Source: CAVQJU01 sp963755195 (GTDB taxonomy: Bacteria > Acidobacteriota > Vicinamibacteria > Vicinamibacterales > CAVVIG01). Taken from it: a DNA stretch of 64,000 nucleotides. How positions within the stretch are numbered: the stretch's first letter is position 1; every line of letters begins with the position of its first letter. Below the pieces are notes generated by a model that worked only from the letters and a program-made list of their open reading frames with translations, made no database searches and was not told the origin of the DNA. The stretch covers positions 248,001-312,000 of the forward strand of contig CAVWIZ010000002.1 of the NCBI GenBank assembly GCA_963755195.1, given 5' to 3'. Shown here in pieces: positions 63,763-64,000 of this stretch. The position numbers and the translations under genes are program-made.

Positions 63763-64000
63763 TTGATCGACATCCCCATCTTCCTCGACCGCCTCTGTTA
63801 CCGGTACCCGTCCATGCTCGTGGACGCGATTACCGAACACGACGCGGGCCAGCGGCTCGTCGCGGTCAAGAACGTGACCGTCAACGAAGAGTTCTTTCAG
63901 GGGCACTTTCCCGGCACGCCGCTCATGCCCGCCGTCCTGATGCTCGAGTCGCTGTCGCAGGTGGCCGCGATCCTGCTCCTGCATCGCGAGGACGCGGCGC
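63763..64000 (+). CDS. fabZ: 3-hydroxyacyl-ACP dehydratase-like, 3' end outside the window
   Basis: The opening 79 residues from TTG 63763. NVTVNEEFFQGHFPGTPLMP is the FabZ core with the catalytic His, and VLMLESLSQVAAIL supplies the catalytic Glu. The usual HR(Y/F)P is YRYP here (RLCYRYPSMLVDAI). FabZ genes often lie with lpxD/lpxA after bamA and skp. The start is uncertain because it lies just after a terminator-like hairpin. Confidence 0.85.
   Translation, partial: MIDIPIFLDRLCYRYPSMLVDAITEHDAGQRLVAVKNVTVNEEFFQGHFPGTPLMPAVLMLESLSQVAAILLLHREDAA

Overview
The window is high-GC, densely coded DNA from a Gram-negative bacterium: it carries the BAM protein BamA, an OmpH/Skp chaperone, LolE/LolD and an RND-TolC pump. 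A VWFA-related protein of the type abundant in Acidobacteriota, a PadR regulator next to a membrane protein with a GDLxEE N-terminus, and many intergenic short-unit repeat arrays point to Acidobacteriota, perhaps Vicinamibacteria. That placement is inferred; there is no rRNA here. No tRNA, rRNA, insertion sequence, integrase or CRISPR array was recognised.

Layout. 0-2.5 kb: haem genes hemH (cut by the window edge) and hemE, with a response regulator. 2.6-10.5 kb: two unknown genes with basic tails, a VWFA protein, an orphan DNA methyltransferase, an M20 peptidase, a membrane protein, a PBP7-type D,D-peptidase and fdhE. 10.5-10.9 kb: two adjacent tandem repeat arrays. 10.9-16.3 kb: glgA, trxA-trxB, then mnmA and a cysteine desulfurase on the minus strand. 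16.3-25 kb: bactofilin, methyltransferase, acyl-CoA dehydrogenase, glpX, tsaC, hflX, a TPR lipoprotein, a PgsA-like synthase and a two-domain cyclophilin. 25-29.3 kb: a PadR module, small membrane and unknown proteins, an alpha/beta hydrolase and dinB. 29.5-31.2 kb: ettA.

31.2-41.3 kb holds the most interesting locus: a hydrogenase-4/Hyc-like membrane complex (two tandem hyfB copies, then hyfC, E, F, G, H, I) followed by an ArsR-family regulator. The large subunit has no Ni-Fe cysteine ligands, so this is not an ordinary hydrogenase. It fits the class called energy-converting hydrogenase related (Ehr) complexes. The reading frames of this operon are broken by many single-base frameshifts.

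41.4-48.1 kb is a minus-strand tetR-adaptor-RND-tolC efflux operon with a palindromic operator. 48.2-53 kb has a membrane/spermidine-synthase-like fusion, small membrane proteins, an enoyl-CoA hydratase and ribH. 53.1-57 kb is nusB-lysS-lolE-lolD. 57.2-64 kb is clpC, bamA, a lipoprotein, ompH and the start of a fabZ-like gene.

Isolated frameshifts also occur in bactofilin, ettA, the DUF2085 gene, enoyl-CoA hydratase and bamA (in a C7 run). Their frequency suggests indel errors in the assembly, for instance of a metagenome. Real gene decay cannot be excluded, above all for the hyf-like operon.
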